From Acipenser ruthenus (Eukaryota > Chordata > Actinopteri > Acipenseriformes > Acipenseridae): a DNA stretch of 64,000 bases. Under the pieces are notes generated by a model. It had not been told where the DNA came from, did not search any database, and saw nothing but the letters and a program-made list of their open reading frames with translations. Positions within the stretch are counted from its first letter, which is position 1, and each line of letters begins with the position of its first letter. The stretch spans positions 2,094,749 through 2,158,748 of the forward strand of contig NC_081231.1 in assembly GCF_902713425.1 (NCBI RefSeq). The letters run 5' to 3'. This document shows, in pieces, positions 32,984-44,189 of this stretch. The position numbers were made by a program, and so were the translations under genes.

Positions 32984-33602
32984 GCTGAGCTGCCCTCGAG
33001 ACGAAGGCCCCCCCTCCGCTCACTCCTTTACCAGTTAAGGTGGGGGGGGGGGGGGGGGGACGTATGCAAGCATTGTAACACAGGAACAAAGCCACACACA
33101 GCAAAAGCATGTTGTATTAACTTGTAAAGTGGAGTGTGCGTTATTTCGTATTTAAAACAGGACTTTATTCAGAGCTAAATCAACCCAGTATTCCAACCAG
33201 CATAAACACGCCTCCCTATTATTACGTCACGAACACATGAGCAGAGCAGCTGCTCCTGCATTAGGCAATCTTAACCACGGCACTACAGTGACACCTGGTG
33301 GACATACTGAACTACAGGAAGCATGTAGTTTAACCCATGAAGTACCACATTTCTTTGAAAAAATTGTAACAATCTGTATTTATACATTGCATTTACACAA
33401 CTTTTGCAGTTAACAAAAGAGCAAGTTATAATATTAGTTGAAGAGATTTTAAAAAAAGATCACAAACACTGGGTCAAATCAACCATAAATCAAATCTGCC
33501 ACAGATCAGGGGTGTCCAATACCGGTCCTAGAGGCCAATATTCCACTCCAGGTTTAACAGGTAAAATGAGATCATGAACTACTTGGTCTGGATGGACGTT
33601 TA

Positions 33603-34588
33603 AGGCCATTGCACACGGGATCCGATAACGCATCCGAATTTACCCTGCGTCTAAACAAAAAAAAAAAAAAAACATTCATGCATATTCCCTATTGCACCTT
33701 GCACACCGAGTTCGTAATTGTTGTACGACGGTGATGTGTCCATTTTGGAATCTAAACAAGTTCAATTTGACGTGCGTTAAATTACATTGACCAATTAAAC
33801 AGCTGGGAAGACACATGGATTCTAGCAGTTCCCTGAACAAAACGGAAAATCTAATTGTGTGTGTCGTCAAACAAATTACTTTATGCTAAATCCAACAAAG
33901 ACTTTGGGGGAGGGGGAAAGAAAAAATGTTGACATTGCCGCGGACTTGGGCATGAATGAGACGTATTCTAAAACATGAAATTATGAACTGATAGCATACA
34001 TAAACATGTGGATTTTATACAGTATAGGTTATTGCAAGCATATACTTTATTTAAATTGTAGTCGAGGAAGTAAAGAAACAATGGCCTAACCTGGAGACAC
34101 AGAAAGAAGTGTTTACAGGGCAAGACCACTCAGGGCTTAAAAGTCAGAAGAGAGGCAGTACATCAAAGTGATGGAAAGTATTTGGTACTTTTACATATAT
34201 TTATTACAGGAGCGAGTGTTTGAAAAATTAAATATTGGTCATATTGTTTCTGATGCTAGGACAACCTTGTAATTTTTTTTTTTTTATGTATTGCGTAACA
34301 TTGTAGATCTAGCAGAAACGTAATAATTAGCAGGTTTTAACTTCCATCAGCGTTTGATGATCATTAAGTTTATACTACATTTAACATTGTGTTCAAAGTT
34401 AAATAAGAAATAACAGAATTGTATTTGTTAAAATACTGAAACTAGGTATATTTACTACAAAGCCTCTACTGCACATTAGCGCTCTGAAGTACGATATTAA
34501 CGCATCTAGTGTGCAATGGATTGACGCACGATTTTTTTCCGATGACCGATGCTAAATGAGGTAACAGATCCAGTGTGCAATGACCTTA
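33603..34588. mobile_element. DNA transposon with TTAA borders, non-autonomous
   Basis: Left end TTAAGGCCATTGCACACGGG and right end ATCCAGTGTGCAATGACCTTAA are inverted, with TTAA on both sides. A TTAA target duplication fits piggyBac or Kolobok. No transposase was recognised in the roughly 980 bases; a 64-codon minus-strand frame (33,676-33,870) has no known domain. Confidence 0.6.
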
Positions 34589-34609
34589 ATTGGTTCAATT
34601 CAACAATTT

Positions 34610-34953
34610 AGACCAGGAGTGGACGGGGCAATCTTGGCCACCCCTTCTGTTTCAGCCAAGTTCAGATTAGAAATAATCTTAGGGGAAAGTCCGGGAAAAA
34701 CATTAAATTAACTTGCAGAAATTGAAATAAACTTCACTAAAGCAGCTCTCCACAGACCAAACTGACATTACATGGCGCAAAACTGGTATGTGGCCATCTG
34801 TTGGATGCAACAAGATATTGCATCTTAATGTTTACAGTTCCAACAAGTGTTTAAACCGGGGAACAAGCAGCCTGGACAAACCACACACCATCCTACAGGA
34901 ATTTCATGAATCCTAAATCTATTTTAGCCAGTTTAGTTTCCCCCCGGGAGGGG
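34610..34953 (-). repeat. 3' flank of the truncated U2 copy
   Basis: It matches the sequence behind U2 copy 2 (29,150-29,605): AAATTAACTTGCA, CTTCACTAAA-CAGCTCTCCACAG, CATCTGTTGGATGCAACAAG. This shows that the U2 fragment next to it came from a genomic unit, not from reverse-transcribed RNA. Confidence 0.7.
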
Positions 34954-35069
34954 AGTGCACCGTTCCTGGAGGTACTGCAATATCAGGTCGATGCGTGGAG
35001 TGGACGGAGCAAGCCCCTCTTCCATCTCCCAGTTCCAAAAATCAATTTAATATATGGTCCCCAGATAGG
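34954..35069 (-). pseudogene. U2 snRNA, 3' 116 nt only
   Basis: Identical to U2 in its 3' part except one base (TATCAGG for TACCAGG), up to CCCCAGATAGG. Beyond that, only about 9 of 13 bases still agree before unrelated sequence starts. The branch-site region is absent, so it is not functional. Confidence 0.85.
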
Positions 35070-35684
35070 AGCCGTACCAGACGGTTTCTTAATAACTGCT
35101 TCAAGCGACACATTGAACAGCTTAATACAAAAATAAAAGCCACCAGCACTCAGGGTAAATAAACACCACACAATATGGATAAAGAGTTGATTTTAGCTAC
35201 TTTAGTGGTCATTAAAAAAAAAAAAACATCCCAAAAGGTCTTTACTCAAACTTACGAAACACAACGTTAATATTAAAGACGTATTTAAAGGGCGTATAAC
35301 AAACAGTTTGCCGTAAGTCTTCGATTGTCTCATATCCGTGTTCAAAATTAAATACAAGCATTTAAATCATTTTATTTACTGACGTGGTACACAAGCCCAC
35401 AAATGCAGTCCAAGCCTGGTCCAACGGTATGCGGTTCACAATATATTTTTGGCAACTACATTTACAAAACCCACGTACCACGTGAAGACGACCAAAAATA
35501 AAATGTAAAAAAAATAAAAAAAACTCACCTTTCGGTGAAACAGTTTCCAAACACATTAGATATTCTTCATTTTGACGCCGAATTTAGCCAAGGAAAGCGC
35601 GTAACTTTGGTTTACATAAAAAATAACATAAAAACAAACACAAAGTAACTAATATAATTTAAATCCTCTTTCGCTGCAGGTTTC

Positions 35685-36010
35685 TCGCTGCATCCTGCTC
35701 CCGTAATGTTTGACCAAAAGTCAACGCGAATTCACAGGTGTCCTTTTTGGTGACAATTAGCCAATTCAATGATGGTTTCCAAAATAATATTCATTAATTT
35801 ACTCAATTTAGAACACGTGTGGTGCAATTAAACTCGGCTTCGTGGTTTAGCTCTGTGTGCTGTTCGACAATCACCAACAAGCATCAATTATACAATTAAA
35901 ATTACTATAAAAAAATCTGAACGTGGTTTTCAATCCGAAATTAATAGAATATCCGTAATGATTAGTGTCAATAAAAGGGAACAGCTCATACCCTTGCAAA
36001 CTGTAACTAC
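35685..36010 (-). repeat. Segment duplicated in inverted orientation at 13,490-13,815
   Basis: Block order as listed for the partner copy, read on the minus strand. It lies in a CpG-richer stretch (35,530-36,900). A donor-like CCGAAAG followed by GTGAGT lies on the minus strand near 35,529 after ATGTGTTTGG, but no downstream exon could be found. Confidence 0.6.
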
Positions 36011-36989
36011 ATTTCTAAAACAAAACCGCCTAATCACAATCGCTGCATTTGTTGAGTATATTTCTAATTGTAGCCAGACACGTTTTGCTGTCCACGAAAA
36101 CCTGCAGCACGTTTACGCACCTTATCTTTTCTAAACTCTCACAATCGGGTATGATAGTCCAGGCGAGCGGTTTCATAATGGCGTTTTTAAGTCAGCCTTC
36201 TTTAACACACACAGCAATAGTCTTCTGGCACAACAGACACATTGGTTTCACATTAACCTCACTAAAAACAAAGAAATAGGTTCTCATTCAAACAGCCATC
36301 CAAAATAAACAATGCGTGTATTTTAATATTCACTGACATGACGTTCAATATGAAAGTTTTATGAATTTCTATTTATTTTTTTGGCTGCTTTTTGTTTTCC
36401 GCTCATGAAAAGGCTGGTAGGCCTCAGACTGACGTTAAGGGGCCGCGCGTTGAGCTGCTGGATCTAAACAAACAATTTTAAAAATCATTTCACAACCTTT
36501 TTATACTGACACGGAACCAGTACCATTATACACGAATATGAACATATTTCAACCGTATTTTTAGTGCTTCTTACCTGAAAAATAATTGCTGTCAAACCGG
36601 AACTTTCTAAGCGCGAGACGCGCGCGTTAGGTAAAAACCGCCAAACCAACCCAAAAATATATACAATAATAAACTCGAATTTCACAGAAAATATAGTAAA
36701 TCAACCAAAAAAACAGAAAAACTCAGTCACTGAGAAAAATTCAATTATTTATCGTGTCAGTTTTAACCTCACCGCTCACACGTTAACCACAGAGTAACAG
36801 CTCTGACTTCGCCCCTCGTGCGACGCAGATTCAGCTGTTTGACCCTCCCACTTAGTCACAGTCGCTAATTGGCGTCAATCATGACGGTTGCCTATTATGA
36901 TTGGTGGAGTGGCCAGAATTTTGAGAGAGAAGAGGTGGGCATAGAAAATATTTATCTGTCAATCATAACCGTTGCCTGTTATGATTGGT

Positions 36990-37130
36990 GTAGCGTTAAG
37001 AAATAAAAAGGTAAATGAACCAATAGTTCAACACTTATAAAAAAAAAAATGAACAGACCATGGATGACCTGGGATTTGTAGTTTTAGAAGACATGAAAGT
37101 AATGAATGTACAATACCGAAGAAAATAAAT
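36990..37130 (+). mobile_element. Penelope GIY-YIG fragment in unit B
   Basis: Same as 31,025-31,170, followed by an (ATA)n run. Confidence 0.55.
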
Positions 37131-37157
37131 GGTTATTATAAATAATGAAACAGTACC

Positions 37158-37190
<33 letters not shown>

Positions 37191-37239
37191 TAATAAGGTG
37201 AGAAAAATGTTGTTATTTTATTGCTAATCTTAACACTAC

Positions 37240-39120
37240 ATAGATTTAATGACTTCACATGCTTTACCTCCTCCACCACTTTGAAGAAGTTTAAGAAATA
37301 GTACTTTATGCCACATTGAATCAAATGCCTTTTTAAAATCTATAAAGCAGGCAAATATTTTACAATATTTGTTTATTTACTACGGTGTATAGGGTGTGAT
37401 TATGGTGGTTTGGTAGAAATCCAATCTGACTCTTACTCAAGACACTGTTCGGTAAGGAAGGGCAGTATCCGGGCGTTAATGATGCTGCAGAACACCTTCC
37501 CCAGATTACTGCTCACACAGATGCCTGGGTAGTTATTAGGGTCGAATTTGTCTCCATTTTTATGAATGGGGGTAATTCGTCCTTGATTCCAGATATCAGG
37601 GAAATAACCCACCTTTAGTATTATATTGAGGAGTTTGAGCAGGGCCTCCTGCAGCTTGGGGCTGCTGTGTTTCAGCATCTCATTGGAGACGCTGTCTGCC
37701 CCGCTGGCTTCTCTATTCTGGAGGGCCTGCAGTTTCTCCTTTAGCTCCTGCTCAGTGATCGGGGAGTCCAGGGGGTTCGGATTGTCTTTAATTCCATTTT
37801 AATTTTTCACAGATATTGTTTTGGTCTGATATTTGTTCACTTTGTGGTATTGTTTCAGTTTTTCAAAATGCTCTTTCCATGCGTTTCCATTTCGAATAGC
37901 CAATTCATCAGGTTTTGATTCATTCAGTTTGTTCCAATTTTCCCAGAATCGTTTTGAGTTAACAGACTCCTCGATTTCTGTCAGTTGTTTATTGATGTGG
38001 TTGTTTTTTTTTTCTTTTTAAGTGTGTTTGTAATTATTTAATGGCTCCTAGTAACTGAGGCGGAAATCTTGGTTGTGTTTTTGATCTGATAATTATCAGA
38101 GTTGTTTTCTTATGTTCTTACATCCTTCGTCAAACCAATTCTCATTTTTTTCTTTTCAGTGTTACTAATTATTTTAAAATTAGATTTTAAAGCTGTTTAA
38201 ATACATTATTCAGATTGTGTACAGGCAGATGTATTCCTACTGTGTGGGTATGAGGTGACCAGAAAGGTGTCTATTAACATTTGGATTTCTGGGTTTCTGA
38301 TTGCTTTCTGGTATTCTCCTGCACTGTTTGGAGCCCCTCAGTAAGAGTGATTGAGGTTGTGCAGCTTGCTGGGCTGCGTCTGCTGTTGTTTGCTCTGAGA
38401 AACACAGTGGTTTGACTGTGACGTGACAGAGGGGATTGAGGTCTGACAGTGAGTGCATGAATACAGGAGGGGTCTACGTCAGTAATGGTGTCATCTACTA
38501 CACTGTTGCCAAGAGCCAAGCTGTAGGTGTATCTTCCCAGAGTCCCCTCGGATCCGACCCTTAACATTGTACAGGCCCAGGCCTTGACAGAGCTGCAATA
38601 ATTGTCTCCCATTTTTATTTATCTCCCTGTCTTAACTGTTTCTGTGGGAGCTGATGGGCGTGGAGTATAGGGAGTTTTGACCAAATATGTGGTTGTCTCT
38701 TTGTGTGCTGGTAAAGTCGGGCAGCGTGCCTGTCCTGGGGTTCAGATCTCCACAAATTAGCACATTCCCCTGGGCCTGGGGATGGCAGATCTGTCTGGAG
38801 GCTGGAAAAGATTTCCTTGTCACAGTATGGGGACTCTGAGGGGGGACTATGTATATACTGCACACAGGAAGATCTCACTTTGACGAGACAGCATCTGCTC
38901 ATTTTTAACCACATGTGTGACTTTTTCTATGGGCTGTACAGATTTTATGAGCTCTGCTTTGTGCCAAATAATGATCCCCCCAGTCTCTGTCGTGCCTGAC
39001 TGCACTGTGTTTCAGGGAGGGCACTACGATCTCCCGGTAGCCTGAGGGACAGCGAGTGGACACGTCTGCCCTATGTCTCCTGTAGAATAAACAAAGACTT
39101 GGGTATTCCGGCGCTCGCAT
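37240..39120 (-). mobile_element. APE-type non-LTR LINE, endonuclease and first RT blocks (broken)
   Basis: Read from 39,120 downward. Endonuclease traces are GYREIVVPSLKH, the stretch YIHSPPSESPYCDKEIFSSL, then ICGDLNPRTGTLPDFTS, DNHIFGQ and EGTLGRYTYSLALGNSVVDD. The RT N-terminus follows: GRITPIHKNGDKFDPNNYP, GICVSSNLGKVFCSIINAR. Last come FACFIDFKKAFDSMWHK and LLQSGGGG. Several frame changes and an internal gap between about 37,430 and 37,350 show that it is dead. The clade may be I/Nimb-like but is not certain. Confidence 0.75.
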
Positions 39121-39902
39121 TCTGCTTGTGTGCAATATACGATCAATTTAAACCAATCAAAAGCATCTCTATTCACTTCACTGTGAATGACGATTAATTA
39201 CATTCATAAACTCTAAGGTCTGTTTCTGAGGTCTCAGTATTTTTATGTACGCTGGCTGTAACTGATGATCATTAAAGACGAACCATTATAATTAAGCATA
39301 AAATTAAATTAAATAGCTCCCCCATGTGGACAACACTAGAAGCAGCAGATTTAAGCAAAACACTGTCCTTACTTCTCTTTTGTGTTCCCTCAAGTTATGC
39401 AAGCTTCTTTGTTACCATTTTGACATGTGAGGTTAAACATTTAAAAAGAATGTCTGTACCAAGTTTCATCCCAATTGGATAAGCGGTTCTCTGGAGACCG
39501 CATATGTAAAAATGGAACTGCAGTACACAGTTTGAACTGTTTTATTTTTTTTAATCAACACTTTAATTGAACTCAAATAAGTTAACAGACAAACAAATAC
39601 ATAATAAATAAACACAGGTGAGGCTGTCATTCTAGGTCAATGTCATCTTTAGTTCCTAATTAGTTTTTGCTCAATTTCAAAAGAGTAGGACTTTCAAAAT
39701 ACTTGCAAGTATACATGCTGACTTCAATCAGTAGTGGAGTTTTCAGTGTATTAAAACTAATGGTCCTGAAGAGATTTCTTAGATACTGAAAAAAATGATT
39801 TAGCCTGGAAAACAGTACTGCCTTACCTATCTTGTCAATGAAAAACACTCCAATTCATGTGCTATAAGTAGCTACTTTTAAATATGCTAAGAACTATTGC
39901 AT
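39121..39902. other. Gene-free stretch
   Basis: No gene was seen. A weak shared block with 9,440-9,480 (AAGTTTCATCCCAATTGGAT) suggests an old repeat. Confidence 0.4.
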
Positions 39903-40055
39903 ACATTTAGATCAAGGTGTTTTGTATTACTGGCAATACACATGGTGTGCACTAGATGGCGCTGACTCACACTGCTATAAAGAAGCTAGCCTGCCCTGCG
40001 TTACATAATGTCTATGGCAGGCAACTAGAACTGAAGAGCAGCTCCTGAACTCTCA
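39903..40055. repeat. Unclassified repeat family R2, copy 2
   Basis: Shares GGCAATACACATGGTGTGC, CACTAGATGGCG, ATGTCTATGGCAG and AACTAGAACTGAAGAGCAGC with 4,873-5,016. Confidence 0.55.
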
Positions 40056-40449
40056 GCCAAAGCAACTTAACACAAATAAAAACACACTGCGTTTGGGTTC
40101 TTGCAATAAGAACCCCTCATTTGATGCCATCCTTTGATTTGTTTAATGGGTTCGTTTTCCGGTTCAACTGAAAACTGCAGATTTGTTAAGAGAAAACAGT
40201 GGATCACTGTCTTGCACTTCCTGGATCATTTCAGGACTTCCTTTTCTGCCACGCTTTGCAGCCAGTAAGCCGCTTTGAGCACAGGAAGTGCAGCAGTAAC
40301 AGACTTCCTGGAAGGCATTGCAAGCAAACTGAGAACTTCCTGTAGTTCCAGTTTTTTTTTTTTTTAAATACAAATTGGTATAACATGTGTTTCTTTCAAA
40401 ACTGCACAAAATAATGTTGTTAGCTACGACCACTTTAAATTGATCTCCT

Positions 40450-40779
40450 GTTTCAGAGTTGATGGGGCGACACAGACAGCGGCTGGTGAGATATGTGGTC
40501 AGCCTGCGATGTCCCTAACCAGATACTTACTGAAGATCCAACGAAGGAACTAGCTGGACACTGGACTGCACTGAACCGCGTTTGAACAGCACATGGGAGG
40601 AGTCTCCTGATTGTGACTGTGGTGAAGTGCAATCCATCACTCACATCCCCCATCACTGCCCAACACATGCTTTTGCAGGAGGTGCAAATGGAGTCCATCT
40701 GGTGACCCCAGACGCCATCGAATGACTTTCCAAACTCAACGCACAGCTAGAAACTCGGGACGTTGCTTTTCAAATGCCA

Positions 40780-40837
<58 letters not shown>

Positions 40838-40840
40838 GAT
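40450..40840 (+). mobile_element. LINE 3' end with Cys/His block, followed by (GA)n
   Basis: One frame reads ESPDCDCGEVQSITHIPHHC then THAFAGGANGVHL and DAIEWLSKLNAQL. This is a C-terminal zinc-binding block found behind some fish non-LTR reverse transcriptases. A pure (GA)n run of about 54 bases (40,783-40,835) follows closely. The RT is not present. Confidence 0.55.
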
Positions 40841-41247
40841 GGTATAATGACAATATTTTAACAGTACACCCCTGCCTCAGCTCTCCAAGACAGTGGAGTC
40901 TGCTGGTGGCTCAGCCCATCAACCCTACTGGAGGTGGATATGCAAAGCTGTCGTCACTGGGAATATGCAACTGATTACTTTCCTGAAAAAGAAATTCTGA
41001 AACGCTAAAAAAAAAAAAATCAATCAACCAAACGTGCAACACAAAAAGCATGCCCACTGGAAAAGTCCTTACAAGTTTGATCAAATAGATATGCAGTTTC
41101 ATCCTCACTACACACCCAACTTGGGACTCTTTCGTTTAGTTTAGTCTGCTTATCCCTGCAAACAAAATCTAATCAGTTTGCTTGCTCCACACAGACACAC
41201 ACAGAGGACTGAAGAGACGGGGCCTGTTTGGGGTGCCCGAATCCCCC

Positions 41248-43442
41248 TCAGCAGCGCCGGGTCGAGTCCTGGTACTTGAGTTTCAGCCCCTCCTTGAACT
41301 GCCTGAAGAGAACTCGGTTGAGGCGGTTCTCCTCGTCCTTCCTGGCGTGAAACTCTCTGGACACTTTGAAGCCCCGGTGCACCAGGAAAGCGCTGCTCAG
41401 CACGGAGAAGCTGTAGCCAGCAACGTGAAGCTCACAGGCCTGAGATGAGAGAGAGAGGCAGAGAGAGAGAGAGGGGGGGGAGAGAGAGGTGGGGAGAGGG
41501 GGAGAGAGAGAGAGAGAGAAGAGAGAGAAGAGAGAGAGAGAGAGGGGGGGAGAGAGAGAGCGGGAGAGAGGGAAGGGGAAAGAGGGAGAGAGAAGAGAGA
41601 GCGGGAGAGAGAGAGGAAGGGGAGGGAGAGAGAGAGAGAGAGAGAGGGGGGGAGAGAGAGGGGGGAGGGGGAGAGAGAGAGACACAGAGAGAGAGAGCAT
41701 GGGAGAGAGGGAAGGGGAAAGAGGGAGAGAGAGAAGAGGAGAGAGTGAGGGAGAGGGAGAGAGAGAAGAGAGAGCGGGAGAGAGAGGAAGGGGAGAGAGG
41801 GAGAGAGGGGGAGAGGGGGAGAGAGAGGGGGGAGGGGGGAGAGGAGAGAGAGGGGGGAGAGAAGAGGGAGGGAGAGAGAGAGAGAGACAGAGGGGGGAGA
41901 GAGAGAGAGAGAGGGGAGAGAGAGAGAGGGGAGACAGAGAGAGAGGGGGGAGAGAGAGAGAGGAGGGGGAGAGAGGCAGGGGAGAGAGAGAAGCATCACT
42001 GCAAACCAACAGCTTTCACAACTGCAGTCAAACGCAGAGAACCCAGTCAGAATACAACAGAGCCAATGGCAAAAGCTCTCGATAATATCACTGTGTGTTC
42101 AGATTCATCCAATGAAGAAAGCGCTTCTCTAGTTAAACTGTGTAGTGTGACATACAGAGGAGAAAGGCAGTGTGGCTTTTTCATCATAATTGAGAATTAC
42201 ATCCAGAGCAGACTGAACTGCACTCTCCCTCCAGTCCAGGGCAGGCTTGAGGCAGCCTTATGGAAGCTGACATTAGTATTGTAACAAATAAATTAAACAA
42301 CTCCTGTTCTAATAACTCACCTGACTGATCCTGTTGAACCCGTACTGCCTGAACCTCTCGTCGTACAACGGCACAGCTCGGCCCCCGATGTAAAACGGCT
42401 CCCAGGGGTCGACCCAGCTGACCGTGTAGGCGACCTGGAGCTCCGTGCTGTCAGCGCCGCCCGGGCTGTGGAGGTTCACCCAGCTAGAGTAGTTGCTGGG
42501 CGCTTGGCATTTGTGGCACAGCTCCTCATAAAAGGGTCGCACCTCACCCACCTGGTAGAGCTGCAGAAGCTCCGTTTTGGTGGCAGGTATCTTCCGGGTG
42601 TGCCTTATTTCAAAAGCGGGCACAACGAACACCTCGTCGGGGCGGGGAGCTCTCCTTTTGAGGAAGTTCAGGAAGTCGTCGTGCAAGTTTTGGCTGGGCA
42701 GCATGTCAATGTCGATGACCAGGGTGTAGTCCGCGTCCAGACCGGCCCGGGCCACGTTGCGCAGCAGGTTATTGGGGTACGACACGTTGCGCCCCATGGC
42801 GTAGTTCTGAAATGTATCCCTGTGCTTCTCCAGTTTACGGAACACGTCCTGGCAGTCCTGCAGCCCGGCAAACTGCTCCCGGTCCTGCTCGGGGAAACTC
42901 GCGATCTCGCCCGAGTGGCAGATCAAATGGAAATCAACCAGCGCTTGGACTTGCGGGCAAAACTCGCTCAGGGCAAAGATTAGCGCCGTGGAGAACTTGA
43001 CATCTTGCGCATGCGCGAATATGGCAACGGACAGGGCGTTCCGCCAACGGCCCAGGAGCTCGTTCAGGTGATGCAGGTTGTTAATGGAGGTGTGCGTGGC
43101 CAAGGCGAACTGCTGCGTGCGGTCCGAGCTGCCCCTCGGTTCGTGGTTCGCGGTGAATGCGCTTTTGATAATGTTTTTATAGACGCGGTACTGCCCGCTC
43201 TGGTCAAATATGCCACCGGAGGAGAGGGAGTACTTGAGCCGCTCCTTGCGGGTGTTTTTCTGGTGCTGGAAAATGCCGCGCTTCAGCTGGCTGTTGGTTT
43301 CGAAGAGCTCAGAGTACTTGTACCGCTGCTGCTTGCCGTGCAGTTTGGAGAGCAGGGACAGGTACATGAGCTGAAGGAGCGCTACAAGGAGGAGGGCGCT
43401 CAGGACCACTTTGAAAACGGAGCACTTTTTGGGGAAATGCAT
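41248..43442 (-). CDS. b4gat1: Beta-1,4-glucuronyltransferase 1
   Basis: Two coding exons: 42,321-43,442 (374 codons) and 41,248-41,439 (63 codons plus TGA), 437 residues in all; human B4GAT1 has 415. The first exon ends CAG|GTGAGT, the second starts after CTCAG, phase 0. It is a Golgi type II membrane enzyme (GT49) that adds glucuronic acid to the xylose primer on alpha-dystroglycan so that LARGE can build matriglycan. Visible: a short cytosolic tail, membrane anchor at residues 10-31, DID (DxD metal site) at 244-246, sequons at N219 and N317, and the strongly conserved [17 protein letters not shown] and [15 protein letters not shown] chose the start [10 protein letters not shown] because it lines up with the human N-terminus; an upstream in-frame ATG at 43,544 would add 34 unlikely residues. 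The intron is almost wholly GA-repeat. Intact by sequence. Confidence 0.95.
41448..41993 (+). repeat. GA-rich microsatellite filling the B4GAT1 intron
   Basis: About 545 bases of nearly pure purine (GAGAGA, GGGGAGAG blocks) on the plus strand, pyrimidine on the transcribed RNA. Long open frames on both strands here are artefacts of the repeat. It begins within ten bases of the acceptor of exon 2, so it supplies the polypyrimidine tract. Confidence 0.9.
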
Positions 43443-44097
43443 TTCCCAATCCAGCGGCGGCTGCTTGTTTCTGCGGGGGGGAAGCGTGTGACAGACGGCT
43501 CTTTGCCAGTGTGTGTAAAATGTGTTCGTGGTGTAGTCGTTCATTCACGCATGCAGTTAGATTATATACCTCGCCTCAGTAGTGCATCTGCATCCAGCAT
43601 GTCTCCCGACCGAGTCCGGCTTCGCATTATTAGTAGTATCACACAGATCGCGTTATTGAATTCTCAGGTCTTGCAACGCTGTTCTCATCACAGTTCTCCG
43701 TGCTCCGAAATAACACACAAACAACAGAGACGCGCAGCAGTGTTCATTCTGCTCGGTTGCATGAAAAGTGTAGATTTTTTGGAATAGCGCCACCTGCCGG
43801 CTGGAAGGATACACTTCTCCATGTTGTGCTTCTGAAATACATTTTCATTATTATTTGTCTACATTAATAAATCACGTTACAACATAGCACGTTGTCCGAA
43901 TTTACGGCCAACGTAGCTGTGACGTAATCATTCAACTATAAGTATCAAGTTGTATGATTTCTGTTTTGCTTCGGGTAAGCAATCAGCCGTATTGTGTGTA
44001 TACTTTATCGATCCTTGCGTTCAAAAATAATGCATTTCAGCGTCAAACTGTAGCGTCTGAGTTCTTTTATGGGAGAAATTGAGGCATCGAGAGAGAA
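43443..44097. promoter_or_regulatory. B4GAT1 upstream region
   Basis: CpG content is raised close to the start codon. No TATA box was identified and the transcription start cannot be placed. The bases toward the tRNA gene hold no gene. Confidence 0.35.
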
Positions 44098-44179
44098 GAC
44101 GAGGTGGCCGAGTGGTTAAGGCGATGGACTGCTAATCCATTGTGCTCTGCACGCGTGGGTTCGAATCCCATCCTCGTCG
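44098..44179 (+). tRNA. tRNA-Ser (GCT)
   Basis: 82 nt. Acceptor stem GACGAGG/CCTCGTC with discriminator G, box A TGGCCGAGTGG, and box B GGTTCGAATCC. The anticodon stem ATGGA/TCCAT surrounds the loop CTGCTAA (anticodon GCT at 44,131-44,133). It has the long variable arm (GTGC/GCAC) expected of tRNA-Ser. A T6 Pol III stop lies at 44,183-44,188. It decodes AGC/AGT. Intact. Confidence 0.97.
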
Positions 44180-44182
44180 ACA

Positions 44183-44188
44183 TTTTTT
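44183..44188 (+). terminator. Pol III T-run after tRNA-Ser
   Basis: Six T residues three bases behind the tRNA; a second T6 follows shortly. Confidence 0.8.
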
Positions 44189-44189
44189 A

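Larger units (their letters stand above)
31411..37352. repeat. Tandem segmental duplication, unit B (about 5.9 kb)
   Basis: It repeats unit A with U2 copy 3, and in addition holds about 2.8 kb (33,973-36,762) with a TTAA-type transposon right end, a truncated U2 unit and the segment shared with 13,490-13,815. After 36,764 it again matches unit A (30,795-31,405). Confidence 0.85.

Noticed and set aside
35362-35580. Possible first coding exon on the minus strand ending at CCGAAAG|GTGAGT
   Set aside because: Only ten codons from the ATG, with no matching downstream exon in the window; kept as a note only.
41445-42284. Open frames of 200-279 codons rich in Arg/Glu/Gly or Ser/Pro/Leu on both strands
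   Set aside because: They lie in the GA/CT simple repeat of the B4GAT1 intron; a two-base repeat without stops is open in every frame.
43005-43787. 260-codon plus-strand frame opposite B4GAT1
   Set aside because: It is antisense to the conserved B4GAT1 first exon, with no domain of its own.
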